Source: Lentisphaera araneosa HTCC2155
GTDB lineage: Bacteria; Verrucomicrobiota; Lentisphaeria; Lentisphaerales; Lentisphaeraceae
Assembly: GCF_000170755.1 (NCBI RefSeq)
Contig: NZ_ABCK01000004.1
Location: 1 to 64,000 of the forward strand
Length of the DNA stretch: 64,000 bases
Reading direction: 5' to 3'
Positions 25,553-34,793 of the stretch are shown here, in pieces; positions within the stretch are counted from its first letter, which is position 1; each line of letters begins with the position of its first letter. The translations under genes and the position numbers were made by a program. The notes under the pieces were generated by a model. That model saw only the letters and a list, made by a program, of their open reading frames with translations. It was not told the origin of the DNA and did not search any database.

Positions 25553-27808
25553 GTGAACGAAGAGAGAAATAAAACAATAGTTGAGAGTCCGACCATACAA
25601 ATGGAACGTGAGTCTATAAAGGTTTCAGTCAAGCTATTACCAAACTCACTTCCTAAGACGGCAACAAGTTCAGTAAAGAACGAGGATAAAGTTGATACAC
25701 ATGTGTTCGCTCAGCAAATTACAACGTGTAAGCTCGCATTTACTGAATTAGATCCTTATTCAGCTGATGATGAAGATCACGTTGATGTTACTTTGATATA
25801 TGAAGTTAAAGAAGCTTTTGCCGAAGGAGCGCAAGGTGCTATTCACAAGGCAAGAGATAAGCACTTGCTGCGTGATGTAGTAGTTAAAAAACTCAAAGAA
25901 AACACAATGCGCCGACCTTTCATCAAGGAAGCACAACTCACAGCCCAACTGGACCATCCGGCCATTATTCCTATTTATAGTCTCAATTCTTCAAATCAGA
26001 ACGACATTTACTTCGCCATGAAAAAAGTAAATGGCATAACTTTGCGTGAATATTTAGATCGAGTGAGTGATCATTATTATTTTAAAGGCTTTGATCAAAA
26101 AGTAGAAAAATCCTCACTCAACACACGACTTGAACACTTTATAAAAATATGTGAAGCAGTTCAGTACGCGCATTTAAAGAAGGTAATTCATCGCGATTTA
26201 AAACCAGATAATGTCATGATTGGGGAATCGCGAGAAGTGTACGTGATGGATTGGGGGATTGCCTATTGTTTCGATGATCCCGAAAATCAACGACCAGAAG
26301 TCATTGAACACATGAAACATAATATATGTGGGTCTCCAGGTTATATAGATCCTCAGCTTGTTTGTAATCCATTTCCAGATGAACCCACAGATGTTTATTC
26401 ACTTGGAATGATTTTGCATGAAGTTTGCACTCTCCAGCGAGGATTTAGTGGTTTTAATACGAATGAACTCTTTGAGCAAGCAATTCGTAATCAGTTTCCA
26501 GAGGTAAAGCACCGTTTCTCTAAAGGTGTGATTGCGCCAGAATTAAAGTCGATTATTGAGAAAGCTAGAAATCCTAATTTACTCTTTCGCTATAGGTCCG
26601 TGGAAGAACTTTCCGAGGATATTCGTCGCTATTTACGCAATGATGAAGTTTCGAGTTTACCCGATAAACCAGCGCGAAAGGTTATGCGATGGGCGCAAAA
26701 AAACCCCTATCCTATGACAGTGATAATGCTGACGATAATCATCAGTTTATCCTCTACAGCTATTTTTAGTTTAGTTCAACAGAATAAGGTTATAACTGAA
26801 GCTAGAGCCCGAGAAAATACCTTTGCAGACATCCAGAGTCGTGTGGCAAATAAGGCTCACATTATCGATAATCAATTGACGAAACTAGAGCAGCTTTTGA
26901 GCCGTTTAAGTGCCAGTATACTGAGTGTACCCGAAATGCGAAATGAAGGTGTAAAACTTTATTCATCAGCAGATTTTTTGAACTCCAATACCAAGCCTAA
27001 AGATACGATATACTCATCGATATTTGGTAAAGAGGTTAGTGTGAATTCAATAGTCTATCATTTAGCTCCAAAGACAGATTTTGATGAAGTTGAAAACTAC
27101 CTATCTTATTTGTTTTCTTTCAAAGATGAATTTCTACAGATTATGCTCAAGAGTGAACTCAATAGTCCGAGTCATATAAGTAAAAAAGATATTAATGAAG
27201 AAAAGGTATTGCTTAAACCTTTACCAGTAAGATGGATTTACTGTGGTTTAGAAAACGGTGTCTTTGTTTCTTACCCAGGTAAAGGCGGTTATCCAGATAA
27301 ATATGATCATCGCAAACGGCCTTGGTATAAAGAATCAAAAGGAAGACGAGGCATTGTTTGGGCAAAGCCTTATTATGATATAAATGGACTAGGTCTCGTT
27401 ATGCCATGTACAATAAGCCTATACAATCAAGAAGATGAATTTCGAGGAGTTTTAGCCTTTGATTTAACCATCGATTATATAGCCAGCCAAATGATGCTGA
27501 CTGATTCAGAATATCGACACAAAGCATTACTTGAGTCAGTAATTCTCAATGATGTGGGTGAAGTCATGGTGAGTAGTTCTCTTTTGAAAAAGAATAAAAA
27601 AACAAGCGCAATGATTAACTCATCGATAAAGCGTGTTCATTACTCAAATAAAGAAGTCTTAGCAGTGATTAAGAAAAAGAAGAGTACTGTTTTTTCCGTA
27701 GAGGAAAACACAGGACATTATATTTATGCCGTTAATCATATACCGACTTTAAATTGGTATTATGTAGAAAAGTACGACGCAAACAAATGCTTATTAAATG
27801 AACACTAA
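25553..27808 (+). CDS. Ser/Thr kinase with periplasmic Cache sensor
   Basis: Cytoplasmic kinase domain at residues 85-365, one membrane span near 385-405 (YPMTVIMLTIIISLSSTAIF) and a periplasmic dCache-like domain to the end. The kinase has VVVK, HRDLKPDN, DWG and GSPGYIDPQ, so it looks active, though the glycine loop is unusual (AEGAQGAI). The Cache part has DHRKRPWYKES, PYYD and VLAFDLT, which resemble the ligand-contact residues of amino-acid-sensing dCache_1 domains. The start is a GTG with AGAGG about 9 bases upstream. A paralogue lies at 29687. Confidence 0.9.
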   Translation: MNEERNKTIVESPTIQMERESIKVSVKLLPNSLPKTATSSVKNEDKVDTHVFAQQITTCKLAFTELDPYSADDEDHVDVTLIYEVKEAFAEGAQGAIHKARDKHLLRDVVVKKLKENTMRRPFIKEAQLTAQLDHPAIIPIYSLNSSNQNDIYFAMKKVNGITLREYLDRVSDHYYFKGFDQKVEKSSLNTRLEHFIKICEAVQYAHLKKVIHRDLKPDNVMIGESREVYVMDWGIAYCFDDPENQRPEVIEHMKHNICGSPGYIDPQLVCNPFPDEPTDVYSLGMILHEVCTLQRGFSGFNTNELFEQAIRNQFPEVKHRFSKGVIAPELKSIIEKARNPNLLFRYRSVEELSEDIRRYLRNDEVSSLPDKPARKVMRWAQKNPYPMTVIMLTIIISLSSTAIFSLVQQNKVITEARARENTFADIQSRVANKAHIIDNQLTKLEQLLSRLSASILSVPEMRNEGVKLYSSADFLNSNTKPKDTIYSSIFGKEVSVNSIVYHLAPKTDFDEVENYLSYLFSFKDEFLQIMLKSELNSPSHISKKDINEEKVLLKPLPVRWIYCGLENGVFVSYPGKGGYPDKYDHRKRPWYKESKGRRGIVWAKPYYDINGLGLVMPCTISLYNQEDEFRGVLAFDLTIDYIASQMMLTDSEYRHKALLESVILNDVGEVMVSSSLLKKNKKTSAMINSSIKRVHYSNKEVLAVIKKKKSTVFSVEENTGHYIYAVNHIPTLNWYYVEKYDANKCLLNEH

Positions 27809-28305
27809 TTGATCTTACAGCGTTTCTTGTACCAATCCTGATGATCGTCTTCAGCTGTGTAGAACTCTTGAGCAGCTAGGATGACTGTAATAGTTTCTTC
27901 ATCATCATACTGTGCACTCAACTTCGCTAAAAGTTTTTTTTGTTTATCATCAAAATAATAAATCCTCGCACGAAACATTTTTCCATGCATCTCATTTTTT
28001 GCTTTTATGCGCTTGGCGGGAAAATTTTCAAAAAAGTGTTTTAACACACTCTCGTAATCAGCTTCCTTTATTTGAATTCTTACGGCTTCCACATGACCAT
28101 TCTTTTTGGCATTTTCATAAGTGGGGTTTTGGCTTTTACCGCCGGTATATCCACAGGTCGATGAAATTACATTTTTATTTTCATCAAAGAAACCCTGCAC
28201 CTTCCAGAAACAACCAGAAGAAACCATGAGCGTCGTTTCATCTTTAGGTGTACAGCCGCATATCAACAAAGAGATGAGTATAAAAGTAAATCTTGGATAA
28301 GTCAT
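27805..28305 (-). CDS. MsrA-like peptide methionine sulfoxide reductase, lipoprotein
   Basis: Reduces methionine-S-sulfoxide in proteins, here outside the cytoplasm: the lipobox LLICGC marks a lipoprotein with Cys 17. The catalytic Cys sits in SSGCFW, then CGYTGG, NPTYENAKKNGHVEAVRI and AEDDHQDWYKK follow as in MsrA. One key change: the Glu of GCFWxxE is Gln (GCFWKVQ). The usual C-terminal resolving Cys region is short, with a single Cys in KKRCKIN. At 166 residues it is near the lower end for the family. It overlaps the end of the kinase gene by four bases. Confidence 0.85.
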   Translation of the reverse strand: MTYPRFTFILISLLICGCTPKDETTLMVSSGCFWKVQGFFDENKNVISSTCGYTGGKSQNPTYENAKKNGHVEAVRIQIKEADYESVLKHFFENFPAKRIKAKNEMHGKMFRARIYYFDDKQKKLLAKLSAQYDDEETITVILAAQEFYTAEDDHQDWYKKRCKIN

Positions 28306-28574
28306 AATTAGATTGTATGGCGTTTTAGCTGAAAATCAAAAACACCGACTCCTAGAGTCGTCTATATCCACAAGTCATTAATTATCATGACTTATCGCTT
28401 TTATGTCACAGCTTGTATTAAAAACATATTAATTAAAAGCATTAATCCAATGAAGGGTGTTAAGAACTAGTTTTTGTCTGTGGATAATAATTAATGTAAT
28501 AGGATGGCCAATTTAGAATGGCTGTTTTTAAACATAAAGTAATTTAAATATATAAAATTATAAGGAGTAATAGT

Positions 28575-29528
28575 TTGAATAAAATTAAATATCTATTTTT
28601 CGTGTCTGTACTATTAATTGGGGCTCTCTATGCAGAGCAGAAAAAAGTTAAAGCGTTAACGCAAGATGGTGAACAATATCCCATAGAAAACTTACCTAAT
28701 ATGCTAGTGACAGAGTTTGTTTTTGGACAAGTTAAATTTTTGAAAAAAGGTATTGTTGATCAAACTTGGGCTTCTTATGGCAAATGCCAAGATGCGTGGA
28801 AACTTGATGATAACAGTATGTTGGTATCCGGTGTCAATGGTGTTTGGCATTATGATAAAAATAATACACGAAAGTTATTATTCGAACCAAAAAAACGCCC
28901 CCTAGAAATTCATTCATGCCAACCATTAGATGACGGTTATGTACTCATTGCAGTTAACGGACCAAAAGTGATTTTAGAAATAAGTTCTGAGGGAAAAATC
29001 AGAAAAATGATAAAACTTCCTTACCTCAAATCTCAGGTCCGTAGTCAAATGAAAATGGTGAGGAAGTTAGAGGATGGAGGCTATATTATATCTGCATCTG
29101 GTGAAAATAAAGTTTACATCCTCAATGCAAAAGGTGCCGTAAAAAGAACTATTGATTTAAATACACTTGAAGCACCCCTCAAGGCAGATCGTATACACGG
29201 TGTTAAAATGCTTGCCAATGGCAATGTTTTAATTGGTACGGGATATGGAGCTTGCCTAATTGAAGTCGACACTAAAGATCAAGTCGTTTGGTCTTTGAAT
29301 CCAGCTGATATTCCTGATGTTAATTTGAAATATGTGGGAGGTTTTCAAGTAAAAGAAAATGGCAATATGGTCGTCGCAGCCTACCACAGTTCCTATCCTC
29401 TCTTTGAGATTAATAGAGATAAAGAAATCATTTGGAAACTTGAGCGTAGTCAAGAAAGTGATATCAAAAAACCGACGAATGTTGTCTTATTAGGTGAAGA
29501 TATTGAGGGCTTTGCCGCGAACTACTAA
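28575..29528 (+). CDS. Secreted beta-propeller-like protein
   Basis: A 317-residue protein with a signal peptide (YLFFVSVLLIGALYA) and repeated units of about 45 residues such as DDGYVLIAVNGPKVILEI, EDGGYIISASGENKVYIL, ANGNVLIGTGYGACLIEV and ENGNMVVAAYHSSYPLFEI, as in a beta-propeller. Related folds occur in PQQ-like and arylsulfotransferase-like proteins, but no catalytic residues were identified. The start is a TTG at 28575 with AAGGAG 7 bases upstream. It sits between the two Cache kinases and could present a ligand to them, which is speculation. Confidence 0.7.
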   Translation: MNKIKYLFFVSVLLIGALYAEQKKVKALTQDGEQYPIENLPNMLVTEFVFGQVKFLKKGIVDQTWASYGKCQDAWKLDDNSMLVSGVNGVWHYDKNNTRKLLFEPKKRPLEIHSCQPLDDGYVLIAVNGPKVILEISSEGKIRKMIKLPYLKSQVRSQMKMVRKLEDGGYIISASGENKVYILNAKGAVKRTIDLNTLEAPLKADRIHGVKMLANGNVLIGTGYGACLIEVDTKDQVVWSLNPADIPDVNLKYVGGFQVKENGNMVVAAYHSSYPLFEINRDKEIIWKLERSQESDIKKPTNVVLLGEDIEGFAANY

Positions 29529-29686
29529 TAAGTATTGTTTTCAGTAGCGTTAATTTTCTATTATAATTTGAGGTAAATGTGACTTTATGAGTTTATTTTT
29601 ACTAGGAACTTTGAATCGCGTGGTATCTTAGCGAAGAGTTCATTTATTGAGTGTTTTTTGAACTCGGTAATTTTATGGGAGTTATC

Positions 29687-31888
29687 ATGCTACAGAAAAC
29701 AATTGTATCTGAAGATGATTTAAATCAGAATGATCAGGGGCTGATTAAATCAAAGTTTAATAGTCGCTTCAATACGATTGTTTCAAACACAGAGTACCTA
29801 GATGATCATGATGATGGAAGCTTAGAATTTTACGATGAGCTAGAATCATTATTTGAAGAAATCGAAAAATTCAGTGAAGGTGGTCAAGGAGAAATCAAAA
29901 CGGCCAAAGATAAAAAACTTCATCGTTATGTCGCCTTAAAATCCCTGAAAAAAGATTTTTTATCCAATCAGTCCATCGTCAATAACTTCATTATGGAAGC
30001 CCGCATAACGGCGCAGTTGGATCACCCGTCAATTATTCCCATGTATGGAATCATTCGTGAGCAAAATTCTTATGTCCATATGGCAATGAAATTAGTTCAG
30101 GGCATGACTCTACAAGAAATTATTGATGATCACATTTTAGAGTGCAAAAAATTACGTGGCAAAGCTCTGTTTCTCTTTGAACAAAAATCTTTAAGTGAAC
30201 GTTTGTCCTATTTTATCAAGATTTGTGAGGCAATATCTTATGCCCATGACCGTCGCGTCATTCATCGTGATTTAAAACCCGAGAACATCATGGTGGGGTC
30301 CTTTCGCGAAGTTTATTTAATGGACTGGGGGATTGCGAAGATCATGACTGAAGAGCAAGAGAATCAGCAAATGGAGAGTTATGATAGTAGTAAGAAAAAA
30401 TCAATATCAGGCACGCCAGGATTTGTAGCTCCCGAATACATCCTAACTGGTAATGTGCAGTTTGCATCGGATCAGTATGCCTTGGGAGCCATCCTCTTTC
30501 AGCTGGTTACTCTACAAGGGCATATTTCAGGAGATAATGAAAAAGTACTTTTACAGAAGACACTGAAGGGACAACTGGAGTGTATTCAACACTTGAAAAA
30601 TGCAATCAAAATCCCTAAATCCCTAAGAGCCATAATCGCAAAATCAATGTCTCATGACCCCAAAGATCGTTATGATGATGTGGCTTTACTTGCAGAAGAT
30701 ATTAATAATTTTTTACAAGGTCGAGAAACAATTGCATACAAGGATAACTTAACGCGCGCAGTCATTCGATCTTTGTATAAATACAAGGTAGCAACTGTTC
30801 TTTCTATATTAAGTGTTTTGCTGATTTTTGCGTCAATTACAATTACTTCTTTAGTCAAACAACAGCAGACTTCTGAATTAGCAAAAGAAAGAGAATTAAC
30901 GCTTATAAACTTTCAAAGTGGTTTGGAGCAGAGAGCCAATCAGATTGATAGTCACTTCTCTAAGCTGTCCAATGTATTACAACGTTATGCAGATAAAGTC
31001 TCTTACTTATTGCAGGCGCCGTTAAACAATAAACAGGAGCAGCGTTTTTTTGATTATAAAGATTTTAAAAATGAAGCGGAATATGTGAAGGGCTTAGTTC
31101 CATCAGATTTATACGGTCATAAAGTCAGTGTGAAATCTGGTAATTATAAATTGGCGCCAGGTTTGAGATTAGAGGAGACAAAAAACGAGCTTTTAGCTTT
31201 ATCACCAATCATTGATGATACGCTCATCTATATGGCCGAGAGTAGTTCAAATTATGACAATTCCTTAAATCAAGAAGAACTTGAAGGGTTGGCCTTAAAT
31301 CAAGGTTTTGCTATTCGATGGGTATACTCAGGCTTGAAAAATGGACTGCTGGTTAACTATCCAGGGATGGGGAAGTTAACAGAAGATTATGATGTTCGAA
31401 CTCGTTTTTGGTTTAAGCACTCTCAAACTCAAAAAGACTTGTTTTGGAGTTCACCCTATATCGATTTATTTGGACAGGGCTTAGTTGTTTCTGCTGTTCA
31501 ACCCTTATACACAAAAGAAGGTGATTTCTTAGGTGTGTCCGCAATCGATATCACTTTTGATTATGCCTATAATACCATTATGGCTGCTGCAGAAGATAAA
31601 AAAGCCGGCATTATAAAAAACCGTTACTTAATTAACAATGATGGGAAAGTGATTCTGAGTAATATTAAAGCCATGTCAAATTTAGAAGAAGCAAAGAAGT
31701 TAAAGTCAGAAATTCTGTTTAAGGAATTCCCTTATCCACAGTTATTGCAAACGATTAGAACTCAAAAATCGGGACAAGTTAAAATAGAAAGTAATGAGCA
31801 GACAAAACTCATTGGTTTTAGTCAAATCCCGACTTTGTCTTGGTACTATGTAGAAGAGTTGAATTTTGAGAGTTTACTCAATAAGTAA
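29687..31888 (+). CDS. Ser/Thr kinase with periplasmic Cache sensor (paralogue)
   Basis: Same build as the protein at 25553: kinase domain at about residues 60-340, membrane span near 362-384 (VATVLSILSVLLIFASITI) and a C-terminal dCache-like domain. Kinase residues are intact: VALK, HRDLKPEN, DWG, GTPGFVAPE. The sensor has DVRTRFWFKHS, PYID and GVSAIDIT in the same places. The ATG at 29687 is preferred because GGGAG lies 6 bases upstream; a GTG at 29651 would add 12 residues. Likely a duplication with the earlier gene, but clearly diverged. Confidence 0.9.
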   Translation: MLQKTIVSEDDLNQNDQGLIKSKFNSRFNTIVSNTEYLDDHDDGSLEFYDELESLFEEIEKFSEGGQGEIKTAKDKKLHRYVALKSLKKDFLSNQSIVNNFIMEARITAQLDHPSIIPMYGIIREQNSYVHMAMKLVQGMTLQEIIDDHILECKKLRGKALFLFEQKSLSERLSYFIKICEAISYAHDRRVIHRDLKPENIMVGSFREVYLMDWGIAKIMTEEQENQQMESYDSSKKKSISGTPGFVAPEYILTGNVQFASDQYALGAILFQLVTLQGHISGDNEKVLLQKTLKGQLECIQHLKNAIKIPKSLRAIIAKSMSHDPKDRYDDVALLAEDINNFLQGRETIAYKDNLTRAVIRSLYKYKVATVLSILSVLLIFASITITSLVKQQQTSELAKERELTLINFQSGLEQRANQIDSHFSKLSNVLQRYADKVSYLLQAPLNNKQEQRFFDYKDFKNEAEYVKGLVPSDLYGHKVSVKSGNYKLAPGLRLEETKNELLALSPIIDDTLIYMAESSSNYDNSLNQEELEGLALNQGFAIRWVYSGLKNGLLVNYPGMGKLTEDYDVRTRFWFKHSQTQKDLFWSSPYIDLFGQGLVVSAVQPLYTKEGDFLGVSAIDITFDYAYNTIMAAAEDKKAGIIKNRYLINNDGKVILSNIKAMSNLEEAKKLKSEILFKEFPYPQLLQTIRTQKSGQVKIESNEQTKLIGFSQIPTLSWYYVEELNFESLLNK

Positions 31889-31968
31889 TCAAAAATTCAT
31901 ACAAACTTCATCACTATCAGAAATAAATGTGTTTTAATAAGTAAACTTAAACAAAAATCGAGAAAATC

Positions 31969-33060
31969 ATGAATGATGATACGGCACCATTAAATAAAAA
32001 AACGATGATGGATCTCCTGATTCGTATGACTTTAATTCTTTATTTATCTTATCTCTGCCTTAAGGTCTTTGCTCCTTTTGCCTTACTCATGTTATGGGCT
32101 TTAATAATTGCTATTGTGCTTTTTCCTTTACACCAAAAATTAGCAAAAAAATTTAATGGAAAACAAGGGCGTGCCGCTACGGTCATCGTCTTGTTGGGCT
32201 GTTTAATTATAGGTACACCTGTAGTCGTTTTAGGTTTCTCTATGGTTGATCATGTTCAAGATCTTTACAGAGCTTACGAATCGGGCAATGTACAGATAAA
32301 AGAGCCAAAAGAAAGTGTAAAAGAATGGCCGATTATTGGTAGAAAAGCGCATCAGCTTTGGACTGATGCTTCGGCAGACTTCTCGGCTTTTCTTGTTGAT
32401 TACAAAGAACCCATAACATCTTTTTTTAAGAAAATGCTTGGCGCCGCAGGCGGGGCTATGGGCTCAGTGGCCATGTTTATGGGCGCTCTAGTAATCTCTG
32501 GCTTTATGATGGCTTTTGGAGATAGGGGAAGTGTGGCAATGCTAAAGATTGCTAATCGTATAACTGGACCAGAAAGAGGTGAAAAGTTAACTAAGCTTTC
32601 AGTTATGACCGTACGCTCAGTTACAACGGGAGTTATTGGCGTAGCCTTCATTCAAGCTCTAATTATTGGCGTTGGTCTGATATTGGCGGATATACCTGCA
32701 GCAGCAATACTATCTTTAGTGGTCATGTTTTTAGGAATCCTGCAATTGCCTGCAGTCATTATCTTACTACCAGTTATTATTTATATGTGGTCCAGTACAG
32801 GTTCATCCTTAGCGGCTAATATTTTCTTTACGATTTACTTTATCGTGGGTAGCCTGTCTGACAATATTCTCAAACCCATGCTCTTGGGTCGTGGAGTTGA
32901 CGCTCCAATGCCAGTCGTGCTAATAGGTGCTTTAGGTGGGATGATGGCAAGTGGATTAATAGGTTTATTTCTTGGGGCGACACTTCTAGCGGTGGCCTAT
33001 CGTATCTTCATGGATTGGGTTGATGATCCGGAAGGGAACCAGAAAATTAATGCTGAATAG
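31969..33060 (+). CDS. AI-2E family transporter (PF01594)
   Basis: A 363-residue inner-membrane permease with about eight hydrophobic segments. The pattern of an N-terminal pair (LYLSYLCLKVFAPFALLML), a middle cytoplasmic region and a C-terminal set (VAFIQALIIGVGLILADIPAA, FIVGSLSDNILKPMLLGRG, LGGMMASGLIGLFLG) fits this family. Members include exporters of autoinducer-2 and Na+/H+ antiporters, so the substrate is open. The last 14 bases overlap the end of the opposite gene. Confidence 0.85.
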   Translation: MNDDTAPLNKKTMMDLLIRMTLILYLSYLCLKVFAPFALLMLWALIIAIVLFPLHQKLAKKFNGKQGRAATVIVLLGCLIIGTPVVVLGFSMVDHVQDLYRAYESGNVQIKEPKESVKEWPIIGRKAHQLWTDASADFSAFLVDYKEPITSFFKKMLGAAGGAMGSVAMFMGALVISGFMMAFGDRGSVAMLKIANRITGPERGEKLTKLSVMTVRSVTTGVIGVAFIQALIIGVGLILADIPAAAILSLVVMFLGILQLPAVIILLPVIIYMWSSTGSSLAANIFFTIYFIVGSLSDNILKPMLLGRGVDAPMPVVLIGALGGMMASGLIGLFLGATLLAVAYRIFMDWVDDPEGNQKINAE

Positions 33061-34033
33061 TGAGTTTTTTAACTTTCCATTCAGCCTTATCTATTATGGG
33101 GCGTAGTTCTGCTTTCGCAACTAAGCTCCAACTGCGATCGACATCCATTTTTATACGGATTTGACTTTGACCCTCTTTTTTCCAGATTTTTAAGACTTCA
33201 TCAGTATCAAAAACCTCAGTTCCTTTTGGTCGTAAATTTTCTTCTGGACATTGTTCTAAACAGGCAAGAAGGCCACTACTAAGGTCATCAAACTGCCAAG
33301 CTGACAGTTGGTTGCCATGAAACCAAGGTGAATCCTCTTGGACTTGCTCATTTAAGGCCATAAAGTGAATGCTCATTGCAGTGGCTTGTGCCCATCGACC
33401 TATAGCTGTTTTAGCAGCTTCAAATTCATAAGTGCATTTATAGTGAACGCGAAAACGCATTGGAGTTACCCAGCCATCACTCAAGCTGATTTCTTTTTTA
33501 TTGTCTTCTAAGGCATGTGAGATTTTTTTGAAGTGATCTGGGCGATAATGGATTTTATCTACCCAACCCCAATTCTCTTTGTAGTACATAAGGCCCTTGG
33601 CAATATGCTTCTTTTTATATTGAAAAAGCATCTCGTGAGTCACGGGCTTATAATTCACTAAGGTAAGGGAAATGACACAGAAAATATAAAGGAAAAACAC
33701 CAAGCAATCACTCAAGAAATAGGACCATGAATTTGGCTTGTATTTAAATGAATACTTCTTTTTAAGTAGAGAGGTTAAGAAAAATAGGGGGAAGCCGAAC
33801 CCTGTCCAAAGCCAAAATAAACTTCTTTTCAATGCGTTATCTTCATCCTTTTTTAAAAGGTGGAGATGGAAAAGATATAAAGTGATTAGACTTAAAGGTA
33901 TGAGAGTAAAGAGCCGAGGGAAACTCACTAAATATGCCGTTGGCTGCCATGTAAAATTGATAGACAAAGCAAATATTAAACAGGCAGGCAAATAGATGAC
34001 TGAGCTTTTTAGGGTGACGAGGACTTTTTTCAT
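33047..34033 (-). CDS. Hypothetical membrane protein
   Basis: About 328 residues: four hydrophobic segments in the first 130 (SVIYLPACLIFALSINF, LFTLIPLSLITLYLF, LFWLWTGFGFPLFFLT, DCLVFFLYIFCVISLTL), then a soluble C-terminal domain of 200 residues with no family I recognise. The ATG at 34033 has GGAG 5 bases upstream; the frame extends further to 34066 without such a site. It probably stands alone. Confidence 0.65.
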   Translation of the reverse strand: MKKVLVTLKSSVIYLPACLIFALSINFTWQPTAYLVSFPRLFTLIPLSLITLYLFHLHLLKKDEDNALKRSLFWLWTGFGFPLFFLTSLLKKKYSFKYKPNSWSYFLSDCLVFFLYIFCVISLTLVNYKPVTHEMLFQYKKKHIAKGLMYYKENWGWVDKIHYRPDHFKKISHALEDNKKEISLSDGWVTPMRFRVHYKCTYEFEAAKTAIGRWAQATAMSIHFMALNEQVQEDSPWFHGNQLSAWQFDDLSSGLLACLEQCPEENLRPKGTEVFDTDEVLKIWKKEGQSQIRIKMDVDRSWSLVAKAELRPIIDKAEWKVKKLTIQH

Positions 34034-34126
34034 GGGACTCCAAATTTTCAGTCCCGACTTTAGCATAATCTGAGTCAGCGTAAAGTAATCGGCTAATTAT
34101 TGCATCCATTAATCACTTACAAACAC

Positions 34127-34154
34127 AAAAAAGCGACTCTCATAAGAGAGTCGC
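34127..34154 (-). terminator. Terminator after the gene at 34179
   Basis: Perfect stem GCGACTCTC (34133-34141) with GAGAGTCGC (34146-34154), four-base loop, and six As at 34127-34132 that read as Ts on the minus strand. Confidence 0.88.
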
Positions 34155-34178
34155 GTAGATAAAAGAAATAAGGTTTGG

Positions 34179-34586
34179 CTATTTCTTACTGTAAACGCGA
34201 GGGTCTTGATCCTCGAAGCTCGACTTAATATTAATTATCGAGGGGCTTTTGAGGTGGATTTCAAAGGCAACTTGACCACTACGTCCATAGAGGTAGTAGG
34301 TGTTATGATTGATTTTGCGATAATCAAGATAATTATTGAGCGTTTCACAAACACCATTGGAGTAGAATGTAACAGGGTGGTAAGCACGTTTTTCATTAAC
34401 CCATTGGCCTACTAAGGGGTCTTCTACGTAGAGCGTTTCATCAACTTGCTCTTCTTGAGTTCCGTAGGAAACAACTGCAAACTTGAGCAGTGATAAAAAA
34501 AGAAGTAGCACGAGAAGAGAGAATCGTCTTCCATCTTTTTTCTCTGGAATGAGAGGGATTTTCGTTTTGATTCTAGCTTTTTTCAT
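34179..34586 (-). CDS. Small anchored protein of unknown function
   Basis: A 135-residue protein with a basic N terminus, one membrane segment (FSLLVLLLFLSLLKFAVV) and a periplasmic part. The latter holds DPLVGQWVNEKRAYHPVTFYSNG, partly resembling small lipocalin-like domains that begin with a GxW motif, but this is too short to assign. A clear terminator follows, which supports it as a real transcription unit. Confidence 0.6.
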   Translation of the reverse strand: MKKARIKTKIPLIPEKKDGRRFSLLVLLLFLSLLKFAVVSYGTQEEQVDETLYVEDPLVGQWVNEKRAYHPVTFYSNGVCETLNNYLDYRKINHNTYYLYGRSGQVAFEIHLKSPSIINIKSSFEDQDPRVYSKK

Positions 34587-34793
34587 TACTTGTATCCGAA
34601 AAGTTAAAGATTACACACTAATTAATACTCTTTAATATAACGATACAATCCCTAACATATTGTTCTATCTATAAATTAAATTTTCAATTAATTTAATCCT
34701 CATAGAAAAAGTAAGGTTTAAAGGCTTTACTCAAGTCCTCCATTGAACTACTTTGCAGGCATCTTTTTATTATCACCCTCACTCCCTTAATTC

